DNA of 6,305 nt from Fidelibacterota bacterium (lineage in GTDB: Bacteria > Fidelibacterota > UBA2242). Both the position numbers and the translations under genes were made by a program. Location: positions 1 through 6,305 of the forward strand of contig JALOAB010000133.1 of assembly GCA_023229045.1 (NCBI GenBank). Reading direction: 5' to 3'. Shown piece by piece: positions 5,471 to 6,305 of this stretch. Every line of letters begins with the position of its first letter. Positions within the stretch are counted from its first letter, which is position 1. The notes beneath the pieces were generated by a model. The model was not told the DNA's origin and did no database searches. It saw only the letters and a program-made list of their open reading frames with translations.

Positions 5471-6305
5471 TCACAACTCAACCATGACGCCGAGTCTGAT
5501 TTGACGCGGTTGACCATAATAGTTATAATCAATTTCACGCATCTTATAGAGACTCTTGCCTGTTTCATCCAGGTTGCGCCAGTAAGCTTGACCCGCCGGA
5601 GTTCCCAAAAATCCGGTGTCATCCGGCAGACCGGTCGTCAGATATACGTCCTGAATATTTTTGGAATTTAACAGGTTAATGACCCAGGCATAAAAAGTCA
5701 TCCTGGTTTTCAGAAATTCGATCCGCTTATCAAGCTTCATATCAATCCGGAAATTCCAGGGAGTTGTCTCTGAACCAATCGCGCTGACCGGTGTATTGGA
5801 AATATCATTATCATACCGACCGTCAAACGGGAAGGATTGGGTGACTCGAGACCGGGTATATGGATTGCCGGAATTGAAAGTGAACATAGTATTCAGGCCA
5901 GAATTGCGTATAAAGCCTTTCGCGCTCTGGGGAATACGGTAATCCAGCACCAAACTACCGGAATGGCGTTGTTCAAAATCCAGCGGCTGAGCATACTTGG
6001 GATAATTACCGCGGGTGGCACTTTGCCAGGCAATATCGAAATTATCAAGCGAAGCCGAACCGGTTCCTTCGGCAAATTGCAATTCATAGTTGAGATTGAC
6101 GCTCAGGTTTTTAATCCGGCGCAGGTTGAAAATCACATCCATGCCCCGGATTGTGCCAAAATCGCCGTTTTGTGGGAAAGCAATCGTGGTGACGTCGGTA
6201 ATGATAGAAACCAGCGTCACTAAATCTTCGGTTTCCTTATAGAACGCGGTCAACTGCAGAGAAGCATCATTGCCCAGCATTTGCTTGAAACCGACCTCGT
6301 AAGAG
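5471..6305 (-). CDS. TonB-dependent outer-membrane receptor, C-terminal part of the barrel, truncated by window edge
   Basis: The frame is open to the window edge: 277 residues are visible, ending at TGA 5471-5473; the signal peptide, plug domain and most of the barrel are outside. The visible part is typical receptor barrel sequence: 'YEVGFKQ' (visible residues 2-8), 'LTAFYKETEDLV' (18-29), 'GTIRGMDVIFNLRR' (50-63), 'EQRHSGSLVLDYRIP' (111-125), 'FNSGNPYT' (143-150), 'NFRIDMKLDKRI' (184-195), the 'VINLLNSKN' motif (208-216) and the closing strand 'YGQPRQIRLGVMVEL' (263-277). Such receptors take up ligands across the outer membrane using TonB-ExbBD energy; the substrate cannot be read from this part. 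The protein ends in Leu rather than the more usual Phe or Tyr. It is the first visible gene of an operon; the next gene starts 47 bp downstream. Confidence 0.93.
   Translation of the reverse strand, partial: SYEVGFKQMLGNDASLQLTAFYKETEDLVTLVSIITDVTTIAFPQNGDFGTIRGMDVIFNLRRIKNLSVNLNYELQFAEGTGSASLDNFDIAWQSATRGNYPKYAQPLDFEQRHSGSLVLDYRIPQSAKGFIRNSGLNTMFTFNSGNPYTRSRVTQSFPFDGRYDNDISNTPVSAIGSETTPWNFRIDMKLDKRIEFLKTRMTFYAWVINLLNSKNIQDVYLTTGLPDDTGFLGTPAGQAYWRNLDETGKSLYKMREIDYNYYGQPRQIRLGVMVEL

Overview
The window carries four protein genes, all on the minus strand, so the biological order runs from high to low coordinates: (1) the C-terminal 277 residues of a TonB-dependent outer-membrane receptor (6305-5471, 5' end outside the window); (2) a 1051-residue exported protein with an FN3-like middle and a C-terminal FlgD-Ig/type A sorting-like domain (5423-2268); (3) a 346-residue PorV/PorQ-family outer-membrane barrel (2247-1207); (4) after a strong intrinsic terminator and a 476-bp non-coding stretch, the first 243 residues of a glycoside hydrolase family 97 enzyme (730-1, 3' end outside the window). 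The GH97 gene has no stop codon inside the window and is easily missed; the plus-strand open frames that overlap it are shadows.

No taxonomic marker gene is present. A TonB-dependent receptor, a long secreted protein with a 'VVPNP...GNLVR...SGIYIYHV' C-terminus and a PorV/PorQ barrel together point to the FCB (Fibrobacterota-Chlorobiota-Bacteroidota) superphylum. The style of the 1051-residue protein resembles environmental lineages such as Calditrichota, KSB1, Marinimicrobia, Zixibacteria or Ignavibacteria more than classical gut Bacteroidota. That is recollection of family style, not a search result, and the phylum stays open.

Genes 1-3 look like one transcription unit: gaps of 47 and 20 bp, clear Shine-Dalgarno sites for genes 2 and 3, and a 15-bp-stem terminator 23 bp after gene 3. 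Its promoter lies outside the window. A reasonable model is that gene 2 is carried to the cell surface by a type IX-like route, with the PorV/PorQ-like protein as an outer-membrane partner, and works beside the TonB-dependent transporter. This is functionally reminiscent of a SusC plus surface-protein pair, but no SusD homologue is visible. The GH97 gene is separated by the terminator and probably has its own promoter. As an exported alpha-glycosidase it fits a glycan-use theme, but the link to the upstream operon rests on adjacency alone.

No RNA genes, mobile elements, CRISPR arrays or long repeats were seen. The content is mostly of recognisable family type. The least explained parts are the function of the 1051-residue protein and the long leader upstream of the GH97 gene.
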